Source: Candidatus Bacteroides merdigallinarum (GTDB lineage: Bacteria; Bacteroidota; Bacteroidia; Bacteroidales; Bacteroidaceae). Taken from it: 64,000 nucleotides of DNA. Positions 63,841 through 64,000 of this stretch are shown here, piece by piece. The stretch spans positions 21,191-85,190 of the forward strand of contig DXBX01000032.1 of the NCBI GenBank assembly GCA_019116285.1, given 5' to 3'. The notes beneath the pieces were generated by a model. It did no database searches. It saw nothing but the letters and a program-made list of their open reading frames with translations, and had not been told where the DNA came from. Position 1 is the first letter of the stretch, and each line of letters opens with the position of its first letter. Position numbers and translations under genes: made by a program.

Positions 63841-64000
63841 GAATTTATATGGAACGCAAATGGTAACTTATTTCCCCTCCTCCGGGGAGGAGGGGTGGCC
63901 AACGGCCGGGGTGGTAGCGGCAGCAACAAATGCCCTTTTTTCCGTTATCTTAAGCACCTCATTGACGGGCGCTTTAGCCGCTACCACCTCCCCCTTCGGG
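63841..64000 (+). repeat. MITE-like element, copy 3 (truncated by window edge)
   Basis: Begins AATTTATATGGAACG and follows copies 1 and 2 closely through GTAACTTATTTCCCCTCC, GGGGTGGTAGCGGCA and CCGCTACCACCTCCC. The loop is variant (TTTTTTCCGTTATC in place of AACT). The right end lies beyond 64000. Confidence 0.9.

Overview
The window reads as a chromosome segment from a gut Bacteroides or close relative (Bacteroidota). The main reason is that gene after gene is preceded by the Bacteroides-type promoter (-7 TAnnTTTG, often with TTTG or CTTG 19-20 bp upstream). The gene content agrees: Mfa-type fimbrillins, a Rho with a long disordered insert, TonB-dependent receptor plus DUF4374 and PepSY proteins (XusABC type), GH92 mannosidases with an S-type sulfatase, and DUF4301, DUF4595 and DUF4080 proteins. 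No species is claimed.

Layout. 1-2.1 kb is accessory DNA: the start of an IS982-type transposase and an IntDOT-like tyrosine recombinase, next to tRNA-His. 2.3-8.2 kb is housekeeping on the minus strand (folD, ffh, rho, tilS). 8.4-16.1 kb is a minus-strand fimbrial locus: regulator, DUF3575 barrel, DUF5119 lipoprotein, fimbrillin, tip fimbrillin. Its regulator and both putative assembly genes carry inactivating lesions, while the two fimbrillin genes are open. 16.2-18.9 kb holds hemW and a GH51 arabinofuranosidase. 19.1-22.5 kb is an envelope operon of unknown function (lipoprotein plus two barrel proteins). 22.5-30.1 kb has a stand-alone MetH reactivation domain overlapping dihydroorotase, a dolichyl-phosphate-mannose-type glycosyltransferase, mfd and a DMT transporter. 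30.2-32.0 kb is a DUF4595-like lipoprotein behind a long, strongly folded leader. 32.1-34.3 kb is a queuosine operon (transporter yhhQ, queC, queF) headed by a preQ1-I riboswitch. 34.3-37.4 kb has an AraC regulator, an APH-fold kinase, a GNAT acetyltransferase and a hydrolase remnant. 37.5-43 kb is a xenosiderophore uptake locus (xusA, xusB, xusC). 43-47.6 kb has degP/htrA, a DUF4301 gene and purT. 47.7-54.2 kb is a glycan-degradation cluster (sulfatase and two GH92 enzymes). 54.2-57.1 kb has a second IntDOT-like recombinase and a B12-binding radical SAM protein. 57.2-64 kb has PBP1A, a FolK-like protein, kdsB, an M16-fold protein without zinc ligands, a MORN-repeat protein and a MarR regulator.

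Two cross-cutting features stand out. First, many spacers hold short tandem arrays with a 21-24 bp period, each of a different sequence and most with a small palindrome per unit. One array family, four exactly 21-bp-spaced palindromes, occurs at two unrelated sites. Second, a roughly 220-bp MITE-like element with inverted ends occurs three times, including in both spacers of the xus operon. The most noteworthy observations are the decayed fimbrial locus, the two 21-bp arrays, the structured leader at 30.2 kb and the xus-interrupting element.
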